DNA of 64,000 nt, from assembly GCF_011303955.1 (NCBI RefSeq), contig NZ_CP049886.1:1312001-1376000 (forward strand). The letters run 5' to 3'. Each line of letters opens with the position of its first letter. Positions within the stretch are counted from its first letter, which is position 1. The DNA comes from Vagococcus coleopterorum. Lineage in GTDB: Bacteria > Bacillota > Bacilli > Lactobacillales > Vagococcaceae. The notes beneath the pieces are model-generated. The model did no database searches and was not told the origin of the DNA. It was given only the letters and a program-made list of their open reading frames with translations. A program made the translations under genes and the position numbers. Positions 8,378-15,778 of the stretch are shown here, piece after piece.

Positions 8378-8808
8378 TGAAGCAATTCAAAGAATTTGTC
8401 TTAAGTTTTTCATTCATGAACGAATCTCGCTATTCTATCTTAATCTATTTAATTACTGGTGGTATCACTACCCTGATCAACATCGTGACATTTTGGGTAT
8501 TTGAATCTGTGATTGGTTGGAACTATACTATTGCGAACATCATAGCATGGGTAGCAGCGGTATTATTTGCTTATGTTTCAAATAAACTATACGTCTTTGA
8601 AAGTCGCGGTTTAACGACTTCTGAATTATTTAAAGAAATCACTTCTTTCTTTAGTTTAAGACTTCTATCATTAGTATTCGATTTAATCGTTATGTGGATT
8701 TGTATTAGTTTACTTAAAATGAATCCTTTAATTGCTAAAGTTTTAGCAAATGTAGTCGTTTTAATCCTAAACTATATTTTTAGTAAATTATTTATCTTTA
8801 AAAAATAA
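8377..8808 (+). CDS. gtrA: GtrA-like flippase
   Basis: A 143-residue, four-helix GtrA-family protein (YLITGGITTLINIVTFWVF, then NIIAWVAAVLFAYVSNKLYVF). GtrA proteins are thought to flip lipid-linked monosaccharides made by GtrB-type enzymes to the outer face. Its start codon overlaps the stop of the glycosyltransferase gene, which is the standard partner arrangement. It ends at a strong bidirectional terminator shared with the convergent ABC permease. Confidence 0.88.
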   Translation: MKQFKEFVLSFSFMNESRYSILIYLITGGITTLINIVTFWVFESVIGWNYTIANIIAWVAAVLFAYVSNKLYVFESRGLTTSELFKEITSFFSLRLLSLVFDLIVMWICISLLKMNPLIAKVLANVVVLILNYIFSKLFIFKK

Positions 8809-8841
8809 AAAGCTAAGTGCCTAAGCACTTAGCTTTTTTAT
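8806..8841. terminator. bidirectional terminator, gtrA versus ABC permease
   Basis: A 13-bp perfect stem, AAAAGCTAAGTGC with GCACTTAGCTTTT, loop CTAA. Confidence 0.9.
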
Positions 8842-10670
8842 TAGACTTTCTTTGGTAAAACAATTCGTTTGTATAATATGACTGTCACTAAATAATATGC
8901 AAAGTAGATGACACCGAATAAGATAAACGGCATAGCAATATGTTTGTACGGATCCCCTAAGAAGATACTGAACATCTTCAATCCAAATAAAACGTGCACA
9001 ACACCGACAATTGCTGGAACACCAAAGACAATCAAAATTTCTTTGTTAACCGAACGGCTTAATAAACTTCTTCGAACACCCATTTTATCTAACATTTTGT
9101 AACGTGAGACATCTTGGTACGCACCTGATAAAATTTTGAACATTAAGCAACTTGCTAACATAGCTAGGAAAGCAATCCCTAAGAAGAAGCCCATAAACAT
9201 AAAACCACTAGACATCGAATTTATTTCTTGATACATCTGGTACTTCGAGATTGAATAATCAGAGGTATCTGTACGACCTTTTTCAAGCTTTTCAATAGCT
9301 TTCAAATGACTTAATTCTCCTTTGAAATCTGCGGCACGAACGATATTAACAACAATTGTTTCACCTTCAAGTCTATCAAAATCTGACTCAGAAACGACTA
9401 AATATTGTGTCGGCTGACCTTGTTCATAAGGATTATTCAATTGGCTAAACGCTTGCATCACTTCAAAAGAATCGTTTCCGTAAGTATAAGGTTGATTCAA
9501 TTTGAAATCAGAAAACTCTAATAACTCTTTATTGAAATCAATTGTTGTTGTCACATCTTGAGCAGGTGTCAATAAAGGATGAGCTTTCACTTCATCTTCT
9601 CGATATGTTATACCGTCATCTGTCGCTTTAACGTGATAAACAAATGATTCTTTGGCATCAATTTTAGCCATCTCTGCCTTAATTTCCGCTGTTGGATTAT
9701 ACGATACCGCATCATTTGGATTTAACTTCATGGCACTATTTAAAAAGTTTCCAAAGGATTGCCCTACCGTTACCGCACCTAGTGACAAAGCTAAGAGCAT
9801 TGTTACCAAGCCCAAAACTTTTGTTAACGAACTTGCTTTAAAGCTTAGTTGAGACAACGTGAACATTTTTAATTTGCGTTGACTAAACCACTTCCAATTC
9901 TTCATAGCTTCTACCACTGTTGGGAAAACTGCGCTAAAGAATAAAAATGTCCCTGGGGTAATAGTAAAGATTGCCAGTGGTACTGCAACTAATTGTAACG
10001 TCGTAATTTTAGCCATCGCATAGTAACCAATCGCTAATAATACTAATGACAAGATAAATTTAACCAATGTTTTTACTGGTTGTTTTTTCTTCCGCTCAGA
10101 TGTCGCTTCACTATATAATAATTCTAATGTTTTACTACGTTTGAATTTCAACACATTCATAATGGTTGTTATAACAAATAAAATGCCGAAGAAAATGACT
10201 GTCACAATAATTGCCATTGGGACAAATGGGACATAGGTTTGTGATGGCAGGTCAATCGCTTTTGTTAAGTAACCACCGACCCCGATTGCTAATAAGGTTC
10301 CCAAGATAACTCCCACAAACATTGAAACAAGTCCGATAAAGATTGTTTCAATTGCAATCATTTGACTGATTTTACGTTTCTTCGCACCTAACAGCATGTA
10401 CATTCCATATTCTTTTTTACGCATAGATAACAAGAAGCTATTGGCATACATAATATAGACGACTGTTATAATCCCCAATAAGATTGCTCCAAATTGGAAA
10501 ACAAATGAAACCATTTGAACACTTGGAATATTATCTTTTAAGAACTCTGTATTCAGTGAGACTGTTTGAAACATATAAAAAATGGCGACTGAAATAATTA
10601 AGCCCATCATTAGGACTAAATAATCTTGCCAACGTTTTTTCACGTTAGTTAAGGAAAGTTTTAACATCAT
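8841..10670 (-). CDS. BceB-type ABC transporter permease (FtsX-like)
   Basis: A 609-residue permease with the BceB/VraG layout: about ten membrane helices, FtsX-like domains near both ends, and one extracellular domain of roughly 170 residues (about 310-480, from NPNDAVSYNPTAE to YQMYQEIN). Such permeases recognise peptide antibiotics bound to lipid II-cycle intermediates. It begins 4 bases after the ATPase stop codon with no clear ribosome site, so coupled translation is likely. Most BceAB pairs sit beside a BceRS two-component system; none is present here, so signalling may come from elsewhere or the system may serve another purpose. Confidence 0.85.
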   Translation of the reverse strand: MMLKLSLTNVKKRWQDYLVLMMGLIISVAIFYMFQTVSLNTEFLKDNIPSVQMVSFVFQFGAILLGIITVVYIMYANSFLLSMRKKEYGMYMLLGAKKRKISQMIAIETIFIGLVSMFVGVILGTLLAIGVGGYLTKAIDLPSQTYVPFVPMAIIVTVIFFGILFVITTIMNVLKFKRSKTLELLYSEATSERKKKQPVKTLVKFILSLVLLAIGYYAMAKITTLQLVAVPLAIFTITPGTFLFFSAVFPTVVEAMKNWKWFSQRKLKMFTLSQLSFKASSLTKVLGLVTMLLALSLGAVTVGQSFGNFLNSAMKLNPNDAVSYNPTAEIKAEMAKIDAKESFVYHVKATDDGITYREDEVKAHPLLTPAQDVTTTIDFNKELLEFSDFKLNQPYTYGNDSFEVMQAFSQLNNPYEQGQPTQYLVVSESDFDRLEGETIVVNIVRAADFKGELSHLKAIEKLEKGRTDTSDYSISKYQMYQEINSMSSGFMFMGFFLGIAFLAMLASCLMFKILSGAYQDVSRYKMLDKMGVRRSLLSRSVNKEILIVFGVPAIVGVVHVLFGLKMFSIFLGDPYKHIAMPFILFGVIYFAYYLVTVILYKRIVLPKKV

Positions 10671-10674
10671 AGGA

Positions 10675-11445
10675 CTACACCAAACTTTCTTCAGGTAATT
10701 CTAAGTTCGCTAAGACTCCCAAAATTTCTTGATAAAACTCTGGTTGACTACCTTTTCGTTCTAACTCGCGATAGATTTCACCATCTTGAATGAATAAAAT
10801 ACGTTTACAATAACTTGCACTGACTGCATCATGAGTCACCATTAAAATTGTTGTATCGTACTCTTCGTTTAAATGTTTTAATGCTTCTAACAAATTCTTG
10901 GCATTTTTCGAGTCTAACGCCCCTGTTGGTTCATCTCCTAATAATAAATCAGGTTGGTGAACCAGCGCTCTCGCTGCTGCCACACGTTGTTTTTGTCCAC
11001 CAGAAACTTCTGTTGGATAGCTTTTTAAAATTTGTTGAATACCTAAGATACGTGCAATTTGATGTACCTTTGATTTAATCTGACGATTAGAAACCCCTTG
11101 TAACGATAATGGCAAGGCAATATTTTGTTCCATTGTTAAGTTTTCTAACAGATTAAAATCTTGGAAAATAAAACCAATCTTTTGTGCTCTGAAATCTGAT
11201 AACTGGTTATCATTTAACCCTTTTAGACTATTTCCCGAAATTTTAATATCTCCTTGAGTTGGTGTATCTAAGGCTGACAAAATATTTAATAAAGTTGTTT
11301 TACCGGATCCTGATGGTCCCATAATCCCTACAAACTCTCCTGATTCTACTTGGAAATTAATATCCTTTAACGCCTCATGTTGACGTTCCCCTTTTTTACC
11401 ATAGACTTTCTTGATGTGTTCTGCTGATACAACTGGTTGTTTCAT
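10675..11445 (-). CDS. BceA-type ABC transporter ATP-binding protein
   Basis: A 256-residue ATPase of the MacB/BceA class. It has Walker A GPSGSGKTT, Q-loop FIFQDFNLLENLTME, signature VSGGQKQR, Walker B LLLGDEPTGALD and H-loop VTHD. The start is set at MKQPVVSAEHI because GGAGG lies 8 bases upstream; a longer frame of 17 more codons lacks a site and family support. It forms a two-gene operon with the BceB-type permease. Probable role: protection against or removal of cell-wall-active peptides such as bacitracin, by family analogy. Confidence 0.9.
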   Translation of the reverse strand: MKQPVVSAEHIKKVYGKKGERQHEALKDINFQVESGEFVGIMGPSGSGKTTLLNILSALDTPTQGDIKISGNSLKGLNDNQLSDFRAQKIGFIFQDFNLLENLTMEQNIALPLSLQGVSNRQIKSKVHQIARILGIQQILKSYPTEVSGGQKQRVAAARALVHQPDLLLGDEPTGALDSKNAKNLLEALKHLNEEYDTTILMVTHDAVSASYCKRILFIQDGEIYRELERKGSQPEFYQEILGVLANLELPEESLV

Positions 11446-11524
11446 TTTATTTTCCTCCATCTCATCTCTTTGTTTCTTACATAAATAAGCATACACCCAA
11501 TAAAAATCTCAACCATCAGCCTAT

Positions 11525-11546
11525 AGTCTGATTATCCAGTCAGACT
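11525..11546. promoter_or_regulatory. inverted repeat upstream of the bceA-like gene
   Basis: AGTCTGA, 8-bp gap, TCAGACT. It lies 79 bases before the ATPase start and could be a response-regulator site or part of a 5' end structure. Function is inferred from position only. Confidence 0.3.
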
Positions 11547-11553
11547 TATTAAC

Positions 11554-11587
11554 CAAAAAGAGCCCCTACGTTAGTCGGGACTCTTTT
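11554..11587 (-). terminator. terminator of the GNAT gene
   Basis: GAGTCCC pairs with GGGGCTC across a 10-base loop, followed by a T-run on the minus strand. Confidence 0.75.
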
Positions 11588-11588
11588 C

Positions 11589-12014
11589 TTATTCTGCTTT
11601 ATATAACATTGTTAATTCAACTTCATTAGATTCTTCATCTACCTTTTTAGCAATGACGTCAAACTGATTCTTCAAATAAAACTGATAAGCTTGTTTGTTC
11701 TTTTCATAAACATCCAACGCAATCTCATTGTAGTTTTCCTTAACAGTTGATAACAACCTTTGACCAATGCCTTGTCGGTGATAGCTGTTAGTAACAAATA
11801 TACCTGCTAAATACCCATCAACGACTCCAGCAAACCCTTTAATTTGATTATCTTCTTCATATATATACAAATCTGCTTCTGTCAAAGCTTCTCTGACATA
11901 AGGAACATTGTTTTTCCAATAGTCAGCATCTACAAATTCGTGTGCAGATAAGTTTTCATTCAACCATATTTCCATTAAGCGATCCAGATCACCCTCGTTA
12001 TATTTTCTAATCAT
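11589..12014 (-). CDS. GNAT family N-acetyltransferase (YjaB-like)
   Basis: A 141-residue single-domain GNAT. It has an N-terminal MIRKYNEGDLDRLMEIW, strand 4 YLAGIFVTNSYHRQGIGQRLL with the acetyl-CoA loop (RQGIGQ), then ALDVYEKNKQAYQFYLKNQF, a motif seen in YjaB/YiaC-like protein or metabolite acetyltransferases. The ATG was preferred over an in-frame GTG three codons earlier because GAGGTG sits 6 bases before the ATG. It is monocistronic with its own terminator. The substrate is unknown. Confidence 0.8.
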   Translation of the reverse strand: MIRKYNEGDLDRLMEIWLNENLSAHEFVDADYWKNNVPYVREALTEADLYIYEEDNQIKGFAGVVDGYLAGIFVTNSYHRQGIGQRLLSTVKENYNEIALDVYEKNKQAYQFYLKNQFDVIAKKVDEESNEVELTMLYKAE

Positions 12015-12211
12015 TTCCTTCACCTCATCATTATTATAAACCTTCGGGTAGTCCTAAGGTCAATATTTATTAATGAGTTATTTAATCTCATAAATATATC
12101 ACAATTTTGTTGGAATTCTAATGAATATTTTGTTCCCAAAACGTCTAATAAGTGTTATATTATTCTCTATACGAATAATCCGTATTAATTAAACATTTGG
12201 AGGAATAGAAG

Positions 12212-12691
12212 TTGAAGAATATTTTAAAAGAGTTTAAAAGTTTTATCTTAGGTGACAAATTAAACGTTGCGATTGGGTTAGTAATCGGGGGTGCGTTCAC
12301 TACTTTAGTAAATGCGTTATCTGGTTCTGTTATCACACCTTTAATCAGTTTAATCGTTAAATTAATTACAGGTAGTAAAAATGCTGAATTTGAAATGACA
12401 CTTAACATTTTTGGTGTTAACTTCCATATTGGTGATTTAATTTCTGCTATTATTACATTTATCATCACTGCCTTCATTTTATTCATGATCATTAAAGGTC
12501 TAGATAAAACGAAAGAAAAAGTTGCTGTTGAAGGTTTAGAAAATCCAACAAAAGTTGCCATGGAAACTCGTGACTTAATGAAAGAAATGACTAAATACTT
12601 AGCAAACATGAACGGTGTTTCTGCGGCAGATGCCAAAAAATTAATTGAAGCAATTGAAAAAGATAACGAAGAAATTGAAGAAAATAAATAA
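12212..12691 (+). CDS. mscL: large-conductance mechanosensitive channel MscL
   Basis: A 159-residue MscL, slightly longer than the usual 120-150 because of an extended acidic C-terminus (ending KDNEEIEENK). The pore helix VAIGLVIGGAFTTLVNALS (about residues 19-37) and the second helix SAIITFIITAFILFMIIK are clear, with the GDLI/ISAII region between. It opens under membrane tension to release solutes during osmotic downshock. The start is TTG, 8 bases downstream of GGAGGAA; no ATG fits the conserved KNILKEFKSFI beginning. Confidence 0.93.
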   Translation: MKNILKEFKSFILGDKLNVAIGLVIGGAFTTLVNALSGSVITPLISLIVKLITGSKNAEFEMTLNIFGVNFHIGDLISAIITFIITAFILFMIIKGLDKTKEKVAVEGLENPTKVAMETRDLMKEMTKYLANMNGVSAADAKKLIEAIEKDNEEIEENK

Positions 12692-12695
12692 TTAA

Positions 12696-12730
12696 TAAAA
12701 AGACCTGACATGTTGTCAGGTCTTTTTTTA
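12696..12730. terminator. bidirectional terminator, mscL versus acetyltransferase
   Basis: AAAAGACCTGACA and TGTCAGGTCTTTT, 13-bp perfect arms with T-runs on both strands. Confidence 0.9.
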
Positions 12731-13375
12731 TTTCACTTCTTTTAAATAATAGTCATATAATTCTTGGACTGTTCCATTAGAAATAATTGGTAAAACCGGT
12801 TCTACCTTTTCACGTTGCCAATCAAACCAACGTATTTCAAGTAATTGCTCAATTTCTTTATCCGAAAAACGTTTTTTTATTTCTTTAGCAGGATTACCGC
12901 CAACGATTGTATACGGTGCGACATCTTTTGTTACGACAGAACCTGCCGCTACGATGGCACCTTCGCCAATTGTTATCCCTGGCATAAGCATCGCATTCAT
13001 CCCTAGCCAAGCATCACTTTTAATTTGTGTATCACCTTTTGGCTGATACGTATCTGCAATAGTTTCTGGAAATGGATAGACGCTAATACTGCTTGCTTGG
13101 TGGTTATTGTTACCACCCATTAAGATAATCACACCACTAGCAATACAAACATAGTTGCCAATGATTAGTTTATCAACATGCCAACCCATTTGTTCAATCG
13201 GATTAAACATGCTACGAGAGACCGCGTCTCCCCACATATAACGGACACAGCCGTCTTCAAAATTTTGATTAATAAAATAGCCAGAATAATAGGAATACTC
13301 CCCCGCTTCAATCAGCGGATTTGTAATAATATCCTTAATGTATTTTGTTTCTGACCAATGATTAAATGTTGTCAT
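12728..13375 (-). CDS. CatB/Vat-family xenobiotic acetyltransferase (left-handed beta helix)
   Basis: A 215-residue hexapeptide-repeat acetyltransferase. It shares with type B chloramphenicol acetyltransferases GEYSYYSGYF, VDKLIIGNYVCIASG, the catalytic-His region GGNNNHQ (H92), GSVVTKDV and PYTIVGGNPAKEIKKRFS. A stretch of about a dozen extra residues around MWGDAVSRSMFNPIEQ precedes VDKL. Members acetylate chloramphenicol or streptogramin A. Most informative is the upstream region: a 17-codon leader ORF with its own ribosome site, then a hairpin ending right at this gene's ribosome site. This is the arrangement known for drug-inducible cat and erm genes. Actual drug specificity cannot be predicted. 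Confidence 0.85.
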   Translation of the reverse strand: MTTFNHWSETKYIKDIITNPLIEAGEYSYYSGYFINQNFEDGCVRYMWGDAVSRSMFNPIEQMGWHVDKLIIGNYVCIASGVIILMGGNNNHQASSISVYPFPETIADTYQPKGDTQIKSDAWLGMNAMLMPGITIGEGAIVAAGSVVTKDVAPYTIVGGNPAKEIKKRFSDKEIEQLLEIRWFDWQREKVEPVLPIISNGTVQELYDYYLKEVK

Positions 13376-13387
13376 AATAAATTCCTC

Positions 13388-13420
13388 GCTTCTAAGTTTT
13401 AATTTGGTTAACCTAGAAGC
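13388..13420 (-). promoter_or_regulatory. leader hairpin, probable translational attenuator of the catB-like gene
   Basis: In the RNA GCUUCUAGGUU pairs with AACUUAGAAGC (11 bp, one G-U) around an 11-base loop. The 5' arm contains the last two sense codons and the stop of the leader ORF. The 3' arm abuts GAGGAA, the ribosome site of the acetyltransferase. A ribosome held near the end of the leader would open it. A smaller hairpin, GCTAC/GTAGC, lies inside the leader codons just upstream and shares the bases AGC, so the two compete. Confidence 0.65.
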
Positions 13421-13466
13421 TACTTACCGTAGCGACATTTTTTAGTTGTTTTAAACGACGAACCAT
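13413..13466 (-). CDS. leader peptide of 17 residues upstream of the catB-like gene
   Basis: ATG-initiated ORF encoding MVRRLKQLKNVATVSSF, with AAAGGGAG 8 bases before the start. It is strongly basic at its N-terminus. It ends 37 bases before the acetyltransferase start, and its final codons form the 5' arm of the hairpin that abuts the next ribosome site. Length, position and structure match leader peptides that stall ribosomes in the presence of an antibiotic. The peptide itself matches no leader I can name. No homology evidence is available, so the call rests on architecture. Confidence 0.6.
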   Translation of the reverse strand: MVRRLKQLKNVATVSSF

Positions 13467-13528
13467 TGACGTCACTCCCTTTATAATTAATAACTATACT
13501 TTACGCTCTCTTTTAAAGAAGGTCAACA

Positions 13529-13556
13529 TAAAAAGCCTCTCATAGAGAGACTTTTA
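13529..13556 (-). terminator. terminator of the frameshifted HTH gene
   Basis: AAAAG-C-CTCTC pairs with GAGAG-A-CTTTT, with a T-run on the minus strand. Confidence 0.65.
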
Positions 13557-14208
13557 TTCGTTGAAGTCTAGATACTCTTTTGTCATTTGGTTGCTGATTG
13601 ACTTTGGAATAGTATCCCAAGAGACAAATGTCATTTGTTTAACAAAGATTCCTTTGTGACGAATCATGGCATAGCCTTTGTCTTCTGGCGCTTGACCACC
13701 TTTGAAGGTTAGTCTTTGTCCTCCACCAAAAGCATCTGTCACTGCCCAAATATCCTTATAAGGATCTGGATACTGAGGTTTACCATTATCAACATATTCT
13801 TTTCCACCATTATACGTTACCTTTTCAGGTAATGTTGCATAACTAATTTCATAGGACATGAAAGGATTAATTCGATCCACTAGCTCATTTTTATTTTGGA
13901 ATACTAAAAAGAAGCCTGTCACTAATACGACAGCTGTTACAACACCAATTAGTAAACGTTTATAAAGTTTCTTTCCTTTTACATTTTTATCAATTGTTTT
14001 GACCATTTCTTCATTCTCCTTTAATAAGTTATCAATTGAAAGATTGAAGATGTCACTTAACTCAATAACTAAATACAAATCAGGAAAACGTTCGACCAGT
14101 TTCCCAGCTCGAAATTGTTTTATCAGAAACATTCAACTTCTCCGCTAGCTGTTGCTGGGTTAACCCTCTTGCTTGTCTTTCTGATTTTATTTTTTTACCG
14201 ATGTCCAT
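13554..14208 (-). pseudogene. HTH (XRE)-membrane regulator interrupted by a one-base frameshift
   Basis: A normal start (ATG with GAAGGAG 8 bases upstream) begins an XRE helix-turn-helix, MDIGKKIKSERQARGLTQQQ and so on, but this frame stops at codon 43. The rest continues in the next frame from FPDLYLVIELSDIFNLSIDNLLKENEEM: the end of the HTH, a membrane helix (about LLIGVVTAVVLVTGFFLVF) and an extracytoplasmic C-terminal domain. Removing one T from the minus-strand TTTT at 14085-14088 restores one ORF of about 217 residues. This could be a true inactivation, a recent mutation or a base-calling error. The intact family would be a membrane-linked DNA-binding sensor of unknown target. Confidence 0.8.
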
Positions 14209-14260
14209 GTCATCCACTCCTTCTATTTCAACCTTACAGAAAATGTTTACTAAAACCTAC

Positions 14261-14305
14261 CTACGTTGTGTAGAATCCCATTAAATTAAACTCTACAGTC
14301 TGTAG
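14261..14305. promoter_or_regulatory. paired CTAC-N5-GTAG repeats
   Basis: CTACGTTGTGTAG and CTACAGTCTGTAG, centred 32 bp apart (about three helical turns), upstream of the frameshifted regulator gene. They are plausible operators; the binding protein is unknown. Confidence 0.35.
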
Positions 14306-14350
14306 ATTGTTAAAATGTCTTTAATTATCAGTATAATCTGTATGTAAAAA

Positions 14351-14387
14351 AAATAAAAGCCTAGACAGATTGTCCAAGCTTTTTTGA
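14351..14387 (-). terminator. terminator of the small membrane protein gene
   Basis: Imperfect AAAAGC-C-T-GAC / GTC-A-GCTTTT hairpin with T-runs, next to the stop codon. Confidence 0.6.
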
Positions 14388-14792
14388 TTACATTTTAGAA
14401 TTTAACTTTGCCATATAATAGTAAACTAAAAACTGATAAATAATAAAGGCCGCAAATAAACTAATCACCATCCATAATGGTTGGTTTGTAAATGAAGCAA
14501 CGGCTCCTAGGATGATCACAAAAAATTGTAAGTAATAACCCGATTTTGCATAAGCAATACTTCTAATTTCTTTGTTGCGTGGATCATTTTGTGAAATCTC
14601 ATAAGCCTTCTCTTTTTCGGGATTCTTTCCTAAACGATCATAAATTAAAAACTTAGCTAAACCTCCACCAAATAGTCCTGATCCAAAGGCAATTAAAAAT
14701 GTTGTCATAGGACTTTCAAAGATAATCCCTAAGATAAACAAAGCAACTCCTAAAATCATTAAGCCAATAAACATATTTTTCTTTTTACTCAT
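14388..14792 (-). CDS. four-helix membrane protein paired with an XRE regulator
   Basis: A 134-residue membrane protein with hydrophobic segments near residues 8-27, 30-48, 88-104 and 107-127 and a charged central loop (YDRLGKNPEKEKAYEISQNDPRN). I do not recognise a characterised family. The start is the ATG of MSKKKNMF, 1 base after the stop of the HTH gene, with GAGGAGG 9 bases upstream. Small XRE regulators followed by membrane proteins of this type are common in Firmicutes and may sense envelope state, but function is not established. Confidence 0.75.
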   Translation of the reverse strand: MSKKKNMFIGLMILGVALFILGIIFESPMTTFLIAFGSGLFGGGLAKFLIYDRLGKNPEKEKAYEISQNDPRNKEIRSIAYAKSGYYLQFFVIILGAVASFTNQPLWMVISLFAAFIIYQFLVYYYMAKLNSKM

Positions 14793-14793
14793 C

Positions 14794-14994
14794 TTAAACA
14801 TCCTCCTCATAAATAAATAGTTCTTCCACCGTCACATTAAAATAGCAAGCCAACTTAATCGCTAAATCAATAGATGGATTATAACGACCACTTTCAAGCG
14901 AACTAATCGTCTGTCTAGACACTGACATCTCATCCGCTAGCTCTGCTTGGTTTAATTGTCGTTCTTTTCTTAATTGGTTTAAATTATTTTTCAT
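14794..14994 (-). CDS. XRE-family HTH regulator, 66 residues
   Basis: A single helix-turn-helix domain: NLNQLRKERQLNQAELADEM, SVSRQTISSLESGRYNPSI, then LAIKLACYFNVTVEELF. It is the short YozG-like class that consists of little more than the DNA-binding domain. It is the first gene of a two-gene unit with the membrane protein 1 base downstream. A consensus-like promoter and a TGTAAAG/CTTTACA inverted repeat sit just upstream, so autoregulation is likely. Confidence 0.88.
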   Translation of the reverse strand: MKNNLNQLRKERQLNQAELADEMSVSRQTISSLESGRYNPSIDLAIKLACYFNVTVEELFIYEEDV

Positions 14995-15014
14995 ATTGCA
15001 ACCTCCACTCTAAA

Positions 15015-15032
15015 TGTAAAGCGTCCTTTACA
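15015..15032. promoter_or_regulatory. TGTAAAG-CGTC-CTTTACA operator candidate
   Basis: Perfect 7-bp arms with a 4-bp gap, at the predicted transcription start of the XRE gene. A partial copy (CTTTACA) lies upstream of the -35. Confidence 0.5.
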
Positions 15033-15037
15033 ATTCA

Positions 15038-15066
15038 AATATAACAACTACACAAATAAATGTCAA
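15038..15066 (-). promoter_or_regulatory. promoter of the XRE/membrane-protein operon
   Basis: TTGACA, 17-bp spacer, TATATT on the minus strand. Confidence 0.7.
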
Positions 15067-15075
15067 GCTAGCTTT

Positions 15076-15110
15076 ACAAAAAAAGACTATCATTTACGAT
15101 AGTCTTTTAA
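15076..15110 (-). terminator. terminator of the pentapeptide-repeat gene
   Basis: AAAAGACTATC and GATAGTCTTTT, 11-bp perfect arms with a T-run on the minus strand. Confidence 0.85.
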
Positions 15111-15739
15111 TCTTTTATTTGAATACCAAGTAATCCTGCCAAAAATACAGTTTGATCACTGGTTAAAATACAGCCTACCAGGTCATCTAGGTTAACTGTT
15201 AGGGAATCAATCTGACAGGTTCTTAAATCCATTTTCCGTAATGACGTTCCTGTAAAATTAGTTTTGATTAATTGGGAATCTAAAATCTCAACTTTTACAA
15301 ACTTACAATCGAATAAGTCGGTATCAATAAAACGACAATTAATAAATTGAACATTCTTGAAACTACCGTTAGCAAATGTTGCCAGTGATAAATCACAGGA
15401 ATCAAAGACGACTTCACCAAAGTAACTGCCACTAAAGTCTAAACCCAGTAGTTTACAATCTTTGAACACTGTCCGAATACAGCTAGCTTCTGTAAAAACA
15501 GAGTTGGAGAAATCACAATTTTCAAATTGGCTATCAGAAAACTCAATCTTATGAAAAGCAACTTGATCAAACGTGACTGCTTTAAACAAACTCTGAGATA
15601 AATCTGGTTTATAGATTTCATCCTCTTGAATAATATCTTGAGAGATCATTACTTGGAATAAACTATGATATTCATCTAGATAAATATCAGTAAAATTAGC
15701 CTCTGTTAATTGAGCTGGCAGCTTGGGTGCAACAACCAT
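15107..15739 (-). CDS. pentapeptide-repeat protein
   Basis: A 210-residue right-handed beta-helix protein. Residues of roughly 50-185 follow the five-residue periodicity with F/L at the centre (FENCDFSNSVF, LLGLDFSGSYFGEVVF, FINCRFIDTDLFDCKF, LIKTNFTGTSLRKMDL), and it ends AGLLGIQIKD. Length and C-terminal pattern resemble Qnr-like enterococcal proteins, which can shield DNA gyrase. Many pentapeptide proteins have no known role, so quinolone protection is only a possibility. The start is the ATG with AAAGGA 9 bases upstream; the longer frame overlaps a predicted -10. Confidence 0.8.
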   Translation of the reverse strand: MVVAPKLPAQLTEANFTDIYLDEYHSLFQVMISQDIIQEDEIYKPDLSQSLFKAVTFDQVAFHKIEFSDSQFENCDFSNSVFTEASCIRTVFKDCKLLGLDFSGSYFGEVVFDSCDLSLATFANGSFKNVQFINCRFIDTDLFDCKFVKVEILDSQLIKTNFTGTSLRKMDLRTCQIDSLTVNLDDLVGCILTSDQTVFLAGLLGIQIKD

Positions 15740-15769
15740 TTGACCACGTCCTTTATCGTTTGTTTTTTC

Positions 15770-15778
15770 ATTATAACA
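15770..15778 (-). promoter_or_regulatory. extended -10 (TGTTATAAT) upstream of the pentapeptide-repeat gene
   Basis: TGTTATAAT on the minus strand fits the extended -10 consensus, 31 bases before the chosen start. No good -35 is visible. Confidence 0.35.

Noticed and set aside
8841-10670. FtsX cell-division protein
   Set aside because: Length, ten helices, large extracellular domain and BceA-type partner fit BceB, not FtsX (about 300 residues).
12160-12711. Minus-strand ORF of 183 residues opposite mscL
   Set aside because: The plus strand encodes a clear MscL; the antisense frame has no ribosome site and ends inside the shared terminator.
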